This document shows, in pieces, positions 31,111 to 37,923 of a stretch of 43,225 nt of DNA; positions within the stretch are counted from its first letter, which is position 1; each line of letters starts with the position of its first letter. Position numbers and translations under genes: made by a program. A model generated the notes under the pieces. That model ran no database searches, had not been told where the DNA came from, and saw nothing but the letters and a program-made list of their open reading frames with translations. The DNA comes from Collinsella sp. TM09-10AT (GTDB lineage: Bacteria > Actinomycetota > Coriobacteriia > Coriobacteriales > Coriobacteriaceae): positions 1 through 43,225 of the forward strand of contig NZ_QSOP01000020.1 of the NCBI RefSeq assembly GCF_003436275.1. The letters run 5' to 3'.

Positions 31111-31875
31111 CTACCCCTCGATACGGCTCAAGAACTCACGCGTGCGCCGCTCGCGCGGATGGTCGATAACCTGTTCGGCAGATCCCTCCTCGACAATGCG
31201 ACCGCCGTCCATAAAGACCACGCGGTCGGCAACATCGCGCGCAAATTGCATCGCGTGGGTCACGATTACCATCGTCATATTCTGCGCCGCCAGGTCCTTA
31301 ATGACACGCAGCACCTCGGCCGTCAGCTCGGGATCGAGCGCCGAGGTCGGCTCGTCAAAGAACAGGATCTCCGGGTCGAGCGCTAGGGCGCGGGCAATAC
31401 TCACGCGCTGCTGCTGACCGCCCGAAAGCTCACACGGAACCTTATTCTCGTTGCCCATAAGCCCCATCTGAGCAATCAATTCATACGCACGAGCTTCCGC
31501 CTGCTCGCGCGGGCGCTTAAGCACGCGGATCGGCGCGTCGATGATGTTTTTCATCACGGTATAGTGCGGGAACAGGTTGTAATTTTGGAACACCAGGCCG
31601 AATCGCGAGCGCGCCTGCTTGGGAACATCTCCCTTCGCATAGACCGCGCCCGATCCCACATCCGTCGCAACCGCAAGGTCGCCAAACGAAAGCGAGCCAC
31701 CGTCGAGTGTCTCGAGCAGCGTAGCGCAGCGCAGCAGCGTGGACTTACCGCCACCCGAAGGCCCGATAATCGCCACGACCTCACCGCGCTTTACCTCGAG
31801 CGAGATATCCTTGAGCACCTCATTGCCGCCAAACGCCTTGCGCGCGTTCGTTATCATCATTACCGTTCCGGACAC
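31111..31875 (-). CDS. Polar amino acid ABC transporter, ATP-binding protein
   Basis: ATPase of a glutamine/histidine-type importer, about 254 aa. Motifs: Walker A GPSGGGKST, Q-loop VFQNYNLFPHYT (the FPH of amino-acid importers), signature LSGGQQQRVSIARAL, Walker B ILFFDEPTSALDPE, and switch VTHAMQFARDVADRV. The start is best placed at GTG 31875: the in-frame ATG at 31887 has no ribosome site, whereas its own ATGGAGG supplies GGAGG 5 nt before that GTG. Last gene of the operon; a 100-nt foldback and a second hairpin fill the gap from the permease gene. Confidence 0.93.
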   Translation of the reverse strand: MSGTVMMITNARKAFGGNEVLKDISLEVKRGEVVAIIGPSGGGKSTLLRCATLLETLDGGSLSFGDLAVATDVGSGAVYAKGDVPKQARSRFGLVFQNYNLFPHYTVMKNIIDAPIRVLKRPREQAEARAYELIAQMGLMGNENKVPCELSGGQQQRVSIARALALDPEILFFDEPTSALDPELTAEVLRVIKDLAAQNMTMVIVTHAMQFARDVADRVVFMDGGRIVEEGSAEQVIDHPRERRTREFLSRIEG

Positions 31876-31906
31876 GGGAACCTCCATGTGTTTGAGAAGT
31901 CAGCGA

Positions 31907-32005
31907 GCGTGTGGCTGACGAGACAATGTGCTTCGAAAGAGGAGCGCCGCGTACTTCTGTACGCAAGCGACGGTTTGAGGAGCAGATTGGCCGTCAGGCA
32001 CGCGC
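31907..32005 (-). repeat. Long foldback with conserved core, copy A (permease-ATPase gap)
   Basis: Sequences on either side of the core (GCGTGTGGCTGACG and ACAATGTGCTTC on the left, GGAGCAGATTGG and CCGTCAGGCACGCG on the right) are imperfect inverse complements, giving one long hairpin. The 44-nt core (31935-31978) runs GAAAGAGGAGCGCCGCGTAC, a 4-nt loop, GTACGCAAGCGACGGTTTGA. The core is nearly identical to copy B at 32779-32823. Confidence 0.7.
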
Positions 32006-32020
32006 GCAGCGTCGAGCAGT

Positions 32021-32042
32021 CCGCCGTTCGCTAGAACGGCGG
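32021..32042 (-). terminator. Stop-proximal hairpin after the permease gene
   Basis: CCGCCGTTC (32021-32029) pairs with GAACGGCGG (32034-32042), a few bases after the permease stop. On the minus strand it reads GTTCCGCCGTTCTAG..., the same motif as at 8830-8853. It lacks a U-tract and lies within an operon, so RNA processing or stability is as likely as termination. Confidence 0.55.
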
Positions 32043-32048
32043 AACGAT

Positions 32049-32741
32049 CTAGTCATGATAATAGTCCAGCTTCTTTTCGGCAGCGCCCAGCAGCATCTCG
32101 ACCACAAAGTTAAAGACCCAGTAGATCAACGCCGCAATCGCAAACGGCACCATGCTCACCTGCGAGGCGACCAGCGCCTTGGCGGTCGAGAACATCTCAC
32201 CCACGCCAATGGCAAACGCCAGCGACGTGTCCTTGACCAGTGTGATGATCTCGTTGCCCATCGCCGGCAGAATACGCTTGGCGACCTGCGGCATCACGAT
32301 ATACAGAAACGTCTGCAGACGCGAGTAGCCCAGCACCTCGGCGGCCTCATATTGACCGCGCGGAATCGACTGCAGGCCCGAGCGATAGATCTCGGCAAAG
32401 TAGCCGGCGTAGTTGATGATGAATGCCACGACGCACGCCGTCCATTTGGAATCGGGCGTGAGCGAGATGCCAAACACGTAGTACGGGGCAAAGTAGATCG
32501 CAAACATCTGCAGCATAAGCGGCGTGCCGCGCATGACCGAAATATAGATGCGCGCGATCCAGCGAAGCGGCGCAATTTTGCTCATGCGCATAAACGCCAC
32601 GGGAATTCCCAGCGGAATCGACCCCAACAGCGTCAGCACAAACAGCTGCAAGCTGACCAAGAATCCCTGGCCAAGCATCTGCATCATGACCTGAATAGAC
32701 AACCCAAGCTCTCTTTCACAGTAACGGAACAGCGAACCCAA
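32049..32741 (-). CDS. Polar amino acid ABC transporter, permease
   Basis: HisMQ/GlnP-type inner-membrane permease of up to 230 aa with about five membrane segments. The EAA-like loop that contacts the ATPase is YEAAEVLGYSRLQTFLYIVMPQVAKRILPA. Also typical are SVMRGTPLMLQMFAIYF and FIINYAGYFAEIYRSGLQSIPRGQ. The first codon is uncertain: the longest frame starts with TTG at 32741 without a ribosome site; TTG 32702 (GAGAG upstream) or ATG 32687 give shorter N-termini and still keep all membrane segments. It is preceded by a foldback spanning the whole gap from the binding-protein gene. Confidence 0.9.
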   Translation of the reverse strand: MGSLFRYCERELGLSIQVMMQMLGQGFLVSLQLFVLTLLGSIPLGIPVAFMRMSKIAPLRWIARIYISVMRGTPLMLQMFAIYFAPYYVFGISLTPDSKWTACVVAFIINYAGYFAEIYRSGLQSIPRGQYEAAEVLGYSRLQTFLYIVMPQVAKRILPAMGNEIITLVKDTSLAFAIGVGEMFSTAKALVASQVSMVPFAIAALIYWVFNFVVEMLLGAAEKKLDYYHD

Positions 32742-32747
32742 TGCTAA

Positions 32748-32854
32748 AGCGGGTTTTCCAGGTGCCCGAGTTTGCCGTGAAAGAGGAGCGCCGCGTACTA
32801 AATGTACGCAAGCGACGGTTTGAACGGCAAAATCGGGTGCCTGGGAAAGCCGCT
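32748..32854 (-). repeat. Long foldback with conserved core, copy B (binding protein-permease gap)
   Basis: The arms 32748-32778 and 32824-32854 pair almost throughout: AGCGGGTTTTCCAGG with CCTGGGAAAGCCGCT, and CCCGAGTTTGCCGT with ACGGCAAAATCGGG, with few mismatches, some of them G-U in RNA. The core 32779-32823 matches copy A (31935-31978). The structure begins within the binding-protein stop codon and ends 6 bp before the longest permease frame, filling the gap. Confidence 0.8.
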
Positions 32855-33713
32855 ATTTGAGCACCCAGTTGTCGAAGGAAAGACCATAGCTTGAATACTT
32901 ATCGCACAGGTCCTTGACCGTACCGTCCTCATAGAGCGCCTTGAGCGACTCGGTCACGGCGTCGGCCGACTTGCTGTCGCCCTTCTTAAAGCCGACGGCG
33001 TAGTGTTCGCTGGACAGCGGCTCATCAAGCTGCGTATAGGCATCGGGCTTGGCGGCCAGCTGATACTGAGCGATCGAGAGGTCACAGGCAACGGCATCGA
33101 CCGCACCACTCTCGAGCTGCATAAACGCCGTGTTGTACTCACCGATGGTATCGAGCGTGGCAAACGTCGCGGCCAGATCCTTCTGGTCGCCCTCGAGCAC
33201 ATCCTGCGCAGCGGAATCAGTCTGGGTAATCACGGTCTTGCCGGCAAGATCGTCCCAGCTCTTGATACCCGCGTCCTTCTTGACCACCAACACCTGCTCG
33301 TTGAGCATATACGGCTCGGAGAACGTGTAGTCGTCCTCGCGGCCCTCCATGGTAAAGCCGTTCCAGATGCAGTTGATGGCGCCGGAGTTGAGCAGCGTGT
33401 CCTTGGCATCCCAATCGATGGCCTCGTAATCGACATCCCAGCCCTGCTTATCGGCAACGGCCTTGGCAAGGTCAAGGTCAAAGCCCGTGTACTCGCCGTC
33501 ATCGCCCACAAAGCCGTACGGAGGGTAGGACTTGTCAAAGCCCACCACGAGCTTCTTGGACTCCGCGGCGCCCTTCACATCCTTGGCCGCGGCAGAACCA
33601 GCAGCGGAGCCCTTGCCAGCACCACCGCCGCAGCCGACAAGACCAAGGCCAAGCACCGTGGCGAGCGAGCCGGCTAGACCAACAAACTGACGACGAGACA
33701 TATCGGTATTCAT
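32853..33713 (-). CDS. Polar amino acid ABC transporter, substrate-binding lipoprotein
   Basis: Family 3 solute-binding protein of 286 aa that captures an amino acid outside the cell for the permease/ATPase pair. The N-terminus MNTDMSRRQFVGLAGSLATV carries a twin-arginine motif (SRRQFVG) and a lipobox ending in LVGC (about C28), so it is probably a Tat-exported lipoprotein. Mature motifs: VGFDKSYPPYGFVGDDGEY, GFDLDLAKAVA, LLNSGAINCIWNGFT and VDAVACDLSIAQY. The exact amino acid is not readable. The ATG at 33713 has AGGGGGAA upstream. It is first in the operon, with a CTTTA...TAAAG palindrome 19 bp before the start. Confidence 0.92.
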   Translation of the reverse strand: MNTDMSRRQFVGLAGSLATVLGLGLVGCGGGAGKGSAAGSAAAKDVKGAAESKKLVVGFDKSYPPYGFVGDDGEYTGFDLDLAKAVADKQGWDVDYEAIDWDAKDTLLNSGAINCIWNGFTMEGREDDYTFSEPYMLNEQVLVVKKDAGIKSWDDLAGKTVITQTDSAAQDVLEGDQKDLAATFATLDTIGEYNTAFMQLESGAVDAVACDLSIAQYQLAAKPDAYTQLDEPLSSEHYAVGFKKGDSKSADAVTESLKALYEDGTVKDLCDKYSSYGLSFDNWVLK

Positions 33714-33731
33714 GGTATTCCCCCTCGATAG

Positions 33732-33751
33732 CACTTTAGTTAGGTAAAGTG
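33732..33751. promoter_or_regulatory. Palindromic operator candidate before the binding-protein gene
   Basis: CACTTTA (33732-33738) and TAAAGTG (33745-33751) are exact inverse repeats with a 6-bp spacer. A further CACTTTA half lies at 33776-33782. The core resembles the site upstream of ilvE (1518-1533). Confidence 0.5.
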
Positions 33752-33805
33752 AGTCATGTAACGTTCAGAATCATACACTTTAGCATGATAGAGCACAAGG
33801 CGAGT

Positions 33806-33944
33806 TTGCCCGCCGCGTGAGGGGTGTGGGGGTTAAGTTTCCTGCTCTACAGTCCTGCTCACGACGGAGGCCACATTAAGTGGCCTCCTGTTCGTGCGGA
33901 ACTCGCGATAAACTTAACCCCCACACCCCTCACGCGGCGGGCAA
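33806..33944. repeat. Nested long palindrome (35-bp perfect arms with inner hairpin)
   Basis: The arms 33806-33840 and 33910-33944 are perfect reverse complements over 35 bp. Inside, GGAGGCCAC (33866-33874) pairs with GTGGCCTCC (33880-33888), extended by CACGA...TCGTG-like pairs. It lies in the divergent gap between the binding-protein and methyltransferase genes. It has the same plan as 135-259 but unrelated arm sequence. Confidence 0.88.
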
Positions 33945-34051
33945 CCGTCGTTGGGCTTATCACTGACACGAATAAACCGCTTGTATATCGTCTGCTGGCT
34001 TGGCACGGTACAATACTTGCAGCTTTAATTCATGAATTAGTGGAGTTATTG

Positions 34052-35497
34052 ATGGCAGAATCTCGTGCGGAGCGTAAGGCTCGTCGTGCTTTGATCGAGG
34101 CAGCTGAGGGGTCGGAGGAGAAATCTTCCACGAAATCCAAGTCTTCTAAAGCTGCAAAAAGCAAATCGACCAAGAGCAGGGCTAAGACCAAGCGTTCTGA
34201 CTCTCGTCGGGGCGGGGACAAAGCACCTCGGACTCGTTCCAAGCGTCCGCATAATGATTCGGTTCCATCCGTGCGTAAGGCCACGGACCCCAAGTCTCCT
34301 TGTTCCATCATGAAAACTTGTGGTGGGTGCACGGCGCTCAATCGTCCTTATAAGAAGCAGTTGGCGGCCAAGCAGGCTGCTATGGAGGAGCTGTTTGCTG
34401 AGCTCTGCGAGCGCGAGGGCATTAGCGTCGACCCCATTCGCGGTATGGGAGTCACCCTGGGAGACCCGGGCAAATATCCTGCGCCGCGTGGTTTTCGTCA
34501 TAAGGCTGCCACTCCGTTTGCTCCCGGCAAAGAGGGCGCTGTCCGCTGCGGCTTTTTTGAACGTGGGACACACAGAATCGTTGCTGTTCCTGAATGCCCT
34601 GTCGAGGCGCCGGGCGCTCGTCAGATTCTCAACGGCATCGCTCGCGAGGCCGAACGTCTGCATATTCCCGCCTTTAACGAAGACAAGCATCTGGGGCTGC
34701 TTCGCTATGCCGTCGTTCGCTGCGGCTGGCGCACCGACCAGATTATGGTCACCCTCGTGACCGCTCAGCGCGACCTGCCGCATGCGCAGGAGTTCTTTGA
34801 GGCTGTCGCCGCACTCGATCCGCATATCGTCACCGTCGCTCAGAACATCAACGGTCGCCCCGGAAATGCCATCTTGGGCGAGGAGACCCGTATCGTCTAT
34901 GGCGCCGAATGCATGCGCGACCAGCTGCTCGGTTGCGAATTCGACATCTCCCCTACCGCGTTCTATCAGACCAATCCGCAGCAAACCGAGCTGCTCTATC
35001 GACTTGCCATTGACGGCATGGGCCTGCAGCAGGGTGACATTCTTATGGACGCTTACTGCGGCAGCGGAACCATCGGCCTGTGCGCCGCAAAGGATGTCCA
35101 GGACAAGGGCATCGGCATTATGCTGCTCGGCGTAGAGCGCAACCCGGCGGGCATTGCCGACGCACGTCGCAATGCCGAGCTCAACGGCCTCACCCGCAGC
35201 GCTTGGTTTATGGCCGACGACGCCACCGATTACATCCTGGACGCCGCCGACAACAACGAGCGGATCGATGTCCTTTCCATCGACCCGCCACGCGCCGGCT
35301 CCACCCTCGAGTTCCTCGAAGCCGCCTGCGCACTCAAGCCGCGCCGCATCACCTATATCAGCTGCAACCCCGTGACCCAAGAGCGCGACCTGCACCAGCT
35401 CCTCGACGGAGGCTATCGCCTGCTCAAGATCACGCCCGTCGACATGTTCCCCCATACCGACCACACCGAAACCGTAGCGGTCCTCGAGCGCCGCTAA
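34052..35497 (+). CDS. RlmD/RumA-type 23S rRNA (uracil-C5)-methyltransferase
   Basis: SAM-dependent RNA uracil-5-methyltransferase of the TrmA/RlmD/RlmCD family, 481 aa. Iron-sulfur cysteines are C84, C90 and C93 (CSIMKTCGGC) with a fourth in VPECPVEAP. The SAM loop is DAYCGSGTIGLCAA; DPPRAGS and the catalytic cysteine in YISCNPVTQERDL are present. Residues 1-80 form a Lys/Ser/Arg-rich extension in place of the usual TRAM domain. Codon use in the first 500 bases is richer in GCT, TCT and CGT than the rest of the window. The ATG at 34052 has GGAG 7 nt upstream. Which uracil (1939 or 747) is modified cannot be read. Confidence 0.9.
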   Translation: MAESRAERKARRALIEAAEGSEEKSSTKSKSSKAAKSKSTKSRAKTKRSDSRRGGDKAPRTRSKRPHNDSVPSVRKATDPKSPCSIMKTCGGCTALNRPYKKQLAAKQAAMEELFAELCEREGISVDPIRGMGVTLGDPGKYPAPRGFRHKAATPFAPGKEGAVRCGFFERGTHRIVAVPECPVEAPGARQILNGIAREAERLHIPAFNEDKHLGLLRYAVVRCGWRTDQIMVTLVTAQRDLPHAQEFFEAVAALDPHIVTVAQNINGRPGNAILGEETRIVYGAECMRDQLLGCEFDISPTAFYQTNPQQTELLYRLAIDGMGLQQGDILMDAYCGSGTIGLCAAKDVQDKGIGIMLLGVERNPAGIADARRNAELNGLTRSAWFMADDATDYILDAADNNERIDVLSIDPPRAGSTLEFLEAACALKPRRITYISCNPVTQERDLHQLLDGGYRLLKITPVDMFPHTDHTETVAVLERR

Positions 35498-35525
35498 TCC
35501 ACCCCGGTAGATTTTCGAGACAAGA

Positions 35526-35555
35526 AAGGGGGCGACCCGTCTGGACCGCCCCCTT
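35526..35555. terminator. Bidirectional terminator, methyltransferase / PHP gene
   Basis: AAGGGGGCG (35526-35534) pairs perfectly with CGCCCCCTT (35547-35555), between convergent genes. Tails are short on both strands. Confidence 0.7.
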
Positions 35556-35575
35556 CGCTTGGTTTATGAACTCCG

Positions 35576-36397
35576 CTACACCCCCTTGCGCAGGTCACAC
35601 ACGCCGGCTGCCGCCATCTCGCGCAGCAGCGTCTCGCGGTCGCGCGTCACGATCAAATCCAGCGGGAAGTGAATCTCGTCGAGCATCTTGCGCGCGTGAT
35701 CGAGCTTGCCAATGGCCATGCCAATGTGGGCATCGGTCGACACGCCAATGCCCACGCCCAGTTCGGCACAGCGCTCGGCGATCTTGCGGCATACGGCCCA
35801 ATGCTCAGTGTCGACACCGTGTTCAAGACTATGGTTGTTGATCTCGATAATCTTGTGCTTGGCCTTAGCCGCCAACAGCACCTCGTCGATATCGAACGGC
35901 ACGCCCGAGCGCCCTGTGTGGCCCAGCATGAACACCTTGGGGTGCTCCAGGGCATTGATATACATCTCGGTCGTCTGGGCCAACGTCGCGCCCTCAGCGA
36001 TCTGCGGATTATGCACGCTTGCCACCAAATAATCCAAATTACGCGTAACCAAATCGAACAGCGAATGCTCACGACTATACGAATCACCGGCGATATCGAG
36101 CGTGACAGGAGTATCCTCGCCAAACAGGCTTCCGTCCAGCGAAACGATATCGGCCTCGGCGCCGCGAAGCACCAGCACGCCGCTCCAAATGCGCGGCCAG
36201 ATATCCTGGTTAATAAAGAATTGGAAACTGCGCAGGTCATTGGGACAAGGCGTAACCATCGAGCTTAAATGATCGGCGGAACCGAGCACCTGAAGGCCGC
36301 GCTCCGCCGCCCAATAGATGTTCTCCTCGATGGTTGAGTACGCATGCGCAGAGAACATCGTATGAGTATGAATATCACAAGAAAGAAGGTAGGGCAT
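35576..36397 (-). CDS. PHP-domain phosphatase (YcdX-like)
   Basis: A 273-aa metal-dependent phosphoesterase of the PHP family. The first metal motif is CDIHTHTMFSAHAYSTIEEN (H-x-H at residues 8-10), followed by LGSADHLSSM, VASVHNP, MLGHTGRSG, EINNHSLEH and STDAHIGM, which give the His/Asp set for a trinuclear zinc or manganese site. YcdX relatives are phosphatases of unclear natural substrate. The start at 36397 has AAGGAGA 5 nt upstream. It lies alone between a convergent methyltransferase and a co-directional aminotransferase 160 bp upstream. Confidence 0.88.
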   Translation of the reverse strand: MPYLLSCDIHTHTMFSAHAYSTIEENIYWAAERGLQVLGSADHLSSMVTPCPNDLRSFQFFINQDIWPRIWSGVLVLRGAEADIVSLDGSLFGEDTPVTLDIAGDSYSREHSLFDLVTRNLDYLVASVHNPQIAEGATLAQTTEMYINALEHPKVFMLGHTGRSGVPFDIDEVLLAAKAKHKIIEINNHSLEHGVDTEHWAVCRKIAERCAELGVGIGVSTDAHIGMAIGKLDHARKMLDEIHFPLDLIVTRDRETLLREMAAAGVCDLRKGV

Positions 36398-36556
36398 CGG
36401 GTCTCCTTGTCCAGTATGGCCGTCGCGTATATTCATTGTACGCATAGCTTTCGGCAGTCGTAAAACTGCTTCATCCCAATCACACAACGGCATAGACAAC
36501 GGGGTCTGGCTTAAAACCAAACCCCGTTTCACGTAAAACATTGTAAGCAGAGCGCT

Positions 36557-37747
36557 TTACTTTCGACGATATTCGTCGGCCAGCTGCTTCCAGGCAGGCA
36601 GCGAGTTGACGATTGTCTCATAGCTCACGCAGTAGCCCAGGCGGAACCAGCCCGGCATGCCAAAGCTATCCGAAGGCACCGCGAGCAGCTCATACTTCTT
36701 CGCGCGCTCACAGAACGCATTCGCATCGGACTCCAGCGCTTTCACCCATAGGTAGAACGCGCCATCCGGCTCAACATAGGTGTAGCCGTACTCCGCTAGT
36801 GCATCGGTAAGCGCGGTGCGGTTGCGAGCATAGGCCTCGACATCACTCGGCTCATCGATGCAATCGATGATCACGCGCTGGAAGAGCGCCGGTGCGCACA
36901 CGAAGCCCAGCGTGCGGGCGGCACCGGCGACGGCCGGCATAAGACGGGCAGCCTGCGGATTCGTATTGGGAACCAGGATCCACCCGACGCGCTCGCCCGG
37001 TAGCGAAAGCGACTTGGAGTACGAGTAGCACACGATGGTGTGCTCGTAGATCGAAGGCACCCAAGGCACCTCGGCGCCATAGACAATCTCGCGATACGGC
37101 TCATCCGAGATAAGCATAATCGGGTTCTCGGGATCGCGCTGAGCGTTGGCCTCGCGCAGAACATTGGCCAGTCGCGTCAGCGTGTCGCGTGTATATACGG
37201 CACCGGTCGGATTGTTGGGTGAGTCGATAATGACGGCAGCGGTCTTGTCGGTAATCGCCTTGAGCACGTTACTCACGCTCAGCTGGAACGTATCTTCATC
37301 GGCGAGCGCCTCAACACACGTGCAGCCGGCCTTCTCAATCCACACGCGATACTCCGGAAAGTACGGGGCGATAACAACAACCTCATCGCCCGGGTTCGTA
37401 ACGGCGTTGAGCGTGCAGGTGAGCGAAGCCGCGGCACCCACCGTCATAAAGACGTCCTTGCCCTCATAGCTCGTGCCAAAGCGACGGTTGAGCGAGTCGG
37501 CGACGGCCGCTCGACATTGCGGCAGACCCGGCGCAGGCGTGTATCCATGCAGCTGGTCGCTCGGCAGCTCCAATGCCTTCTTAATGGACTCAGCAACAGC
37601 AGCGGGCGCCGGAACACTCGGGTTGCCCAGCGAAAAATCGAATACGTTCTCCGCACCGATCTGTGCCTTGCGCTCAAGGCCATAGCTAAAAATCTCACGG
37701 ATGATGGAGCTTTCCGCACCGCGAGCATACATAGTTTCGTTGATCAT
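36557..37747 (-). CDS. PLP-dependent aminotransferase, class I/II
   Basis: Fold type I aminotransferase of 396 aa, similar to aspartate/alanine/aromatic aminotransferases. Visible landmarks: FDFSLGNPSVPAP at the N-terminus, the loop GAAASLTCTLNAV, the cofactor Asn and Asp in DSPNNPTGAVY and ISDEPYREIVYG, the PLP lysine in SYSKSLSLPGERVGW, and substrate carboxylate arginine in PGWFRLGYC. The exact substrate pair is not readable. The start at 37747 has AAAGGGGAA 6 nt upstream, better than the in-frame codon at 37789. TACAAT (37778-37773 on minus) is a possible -10. A 26-bp perfect palindrome lies just upstream. Confidence 0.9.
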   Translation of the reverse strand: MINETMYARGAESSIIREIFSYGLERKAQIGAENVFDFSLGNPSVPAPAAVAESIKKALELPSDQLHGYTPAPGLPQCRAAVADSLNRRFGTSYEGKDVFMTVGAAASLTCTLNAVTNPGDEVVVIAPYFPEYRVWIEKAGCTCVEALADEDTFQLSVSNVLKAITDKTAAVIIDSPNNPTGAVYTRDTLTRLANVLREANAQRDPENPIMLISDEPYREIVYGAEVPWVPSIYEHTIVCYSYSKSLSLPGERVGWILVPNTNPQAARLMPAVAGAARTLGFVCAPALFQRVIIDCIDEPSDVEAYARNRTALTDALAEYGYTYVEPDGAFYLWVKALESDANAFCERAKKYELLAVPSDSFGMPGWFRLGYCVSYETIVNSLPAWKQLADEYRRK

Positions 37748-37802
37748 CTGTTCCCCTTTCGCATAGGCGCTATTGTACGCTTTAGCCAACTAGAGCGCCA
37801 CA

Positions 37803-37866
37803 ATGTTGATTGGGGACAGACTTAAATGCGTGAAAACGCTCATTTAAGTCTGTCCCCAATCAACAT
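37803..37866. repeat. Perfect 26-bp-arm palindrome with GGGGACAG core
   Basis: Arms 37803-37828 and 37841-37866 are perfect reverse complements over 26 bp, with a 12-nt loop (37829-37840) that can form a small CGT/ACG pair. The arm contains TTGATTGGGGACAGACTTAA. It sits between the aminotransferase promoter and the ftsH terminator. It may be a REP-like interspersed element. Confidence 0.88.
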
Positions 37867-37872
37867 ATCGCT

Positions 37873-37912
37873 CAAAAGAAAAAGCCTCCACAGGTTTCCC
37901 CGCAGAGGCTTT
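37873..37912 (-). terminator. ftsH terminator
   Basis: AAAGCCTC (37881-37888) pairs with GAGGCTTT (37905-37912), with more pairs inside. On the minus strand it is followed by TTCTTTTGAG. Confidence 0.85.
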
Positions 37913-37923
37913 CGCTACAAGAA

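Noticed and set aside
37803..37866. Terminator for ftsH or the aminotransferase
   Set aside because: ftsH has its own terminator at 37873-37912, and the palindrome lies upstream of the aminotransferase start, so it ends neither gene.
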